A stretch of 44,021 nucleotides of DNA, from contig NZ_CAJTYX010000026.1 in assembly GCF_910583865.1 (NCBI RefSeq), positions 1 through 44,021 on the forward strand, in the 5' to 3' direction. Position numbers and translations under genes: made by a program. Position 1 is the stretch's first letter, and each line of letters opens with the position of its first letter. The notes below the pieces were generated by a model. That model was not told the origin of the DNA. It saw only the letters and a program-made list of their open reading frames with translations, and did no database searches. This document shows positions 43,981 to 44,021 of this stretch, piece after piece. The DNA is from an uncultured Muribaculum sp. (GTDB taxonomy: Bacteria > Bacteroidota > Bacteroidia > Bacteroidales > Muribaculaceae).

Positions 43981-44021
43981 CTACAAAAAAGTGAAATGCG
44001 GAAAGATATAGTGATAGAATT

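Noticed and set aside
1..44021. CRISPR arrays, rRNA, tRNA genes or a complete insertion sequence
   Set aside because: I looked for regularly spaced repeats, conserved rRNA stretches, tRNA T-arm GGTTCGAAT-like signatures and transposase motifs and found none that hold up by eye. A tRNAscan and IS search would settle it.

Overview
The window looks like a chromosomal segment of a gut Bacteroidales bacterium, most likely Muribaculaceae-like. The genus guess is inference from overall protein character. Three things support the phylum: intergenic regions repeatedly carry the Bacteroidota promoter (-33 TTTG/TTG, about 20 bases, -7 TAnnTTTG); three large secreted proteins end in type IX secretion (T9SS) sorting tails; and PorW/SprE and PorX homologues sit side by side. 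Most of the sequence is moderately GC-rich. The leftmost helicase gene and a toxin-antitoxin-like pair near 26.8-27.5 kb are visibly AT-rich.

Layout. 0-2.6 kb (minus): a UvrD/helicase IV-type SF1 helicase with an inserted nuclease-like domain and an incomplete zinc finger, possibly cut by a mobile element at the window edge. 2.8-8.9 kb (minus): a giant secreted C10-family (streptopain-like) cysteine protease with duplicated Ig/LRR cassettes. 9.3-17.9 kb (plus): one tight run of nine genes, aroA, a 29-aa membrane peptide, a 154-aa anchored protein, a znuB-like permease, porW/sprE, porX, tsaE, an Imm17-like membrane protein and birA. 17.9-22 kb: a duplicated promoter repeat, an outer-membrane barrel protein and glgB. 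22.1-26.6 kb: a 1500-aa secreted adhesin-like protein. 26.8-27.5 kb: a 51-aa antitoxin-like protein and a GNAT acetyltransferase. 27.7-33.3 kb (plus): metG, ansA, an HU-family gene, a 29-aa COX24-domain ribosomal-type peptide, a strongly structured leader, and RNase E/G. 33.4-40.1 kb (minus): rnr, gyrB, galE, trpS. 40.4-41.0 kb (plus): a Spy/LTXXQ-like secreted protein. 41.1-43.9 kb (minus): a Big2/FGE-fold T9SS cargo protein and tyrS.

How the parts fit. PorW and PorX belong to the T9SS machinery and its regulation. The C10 protease, the 1500-aa protein and the 438-aa protein look like T9SS cargo. The rest is mostly housekeeping: aromatic amino acids, tRNA charging and modification, biotinylation, glycogen, RNA decay, DNA topology.

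No rRNA, tRNA, CRISPR array or complete insertion sequence was seen. The most unusual non-coding signals are a tandemly duplicated promoter element whose central hairpin keeps its pairing while its sequence changes (second copy predicted to give a leaderless mRNA), a roughly 200-nt leader of RNase E/G with mutually exclusive pairings at the start codon, and several very long perfect inverted repeats used as terminators.
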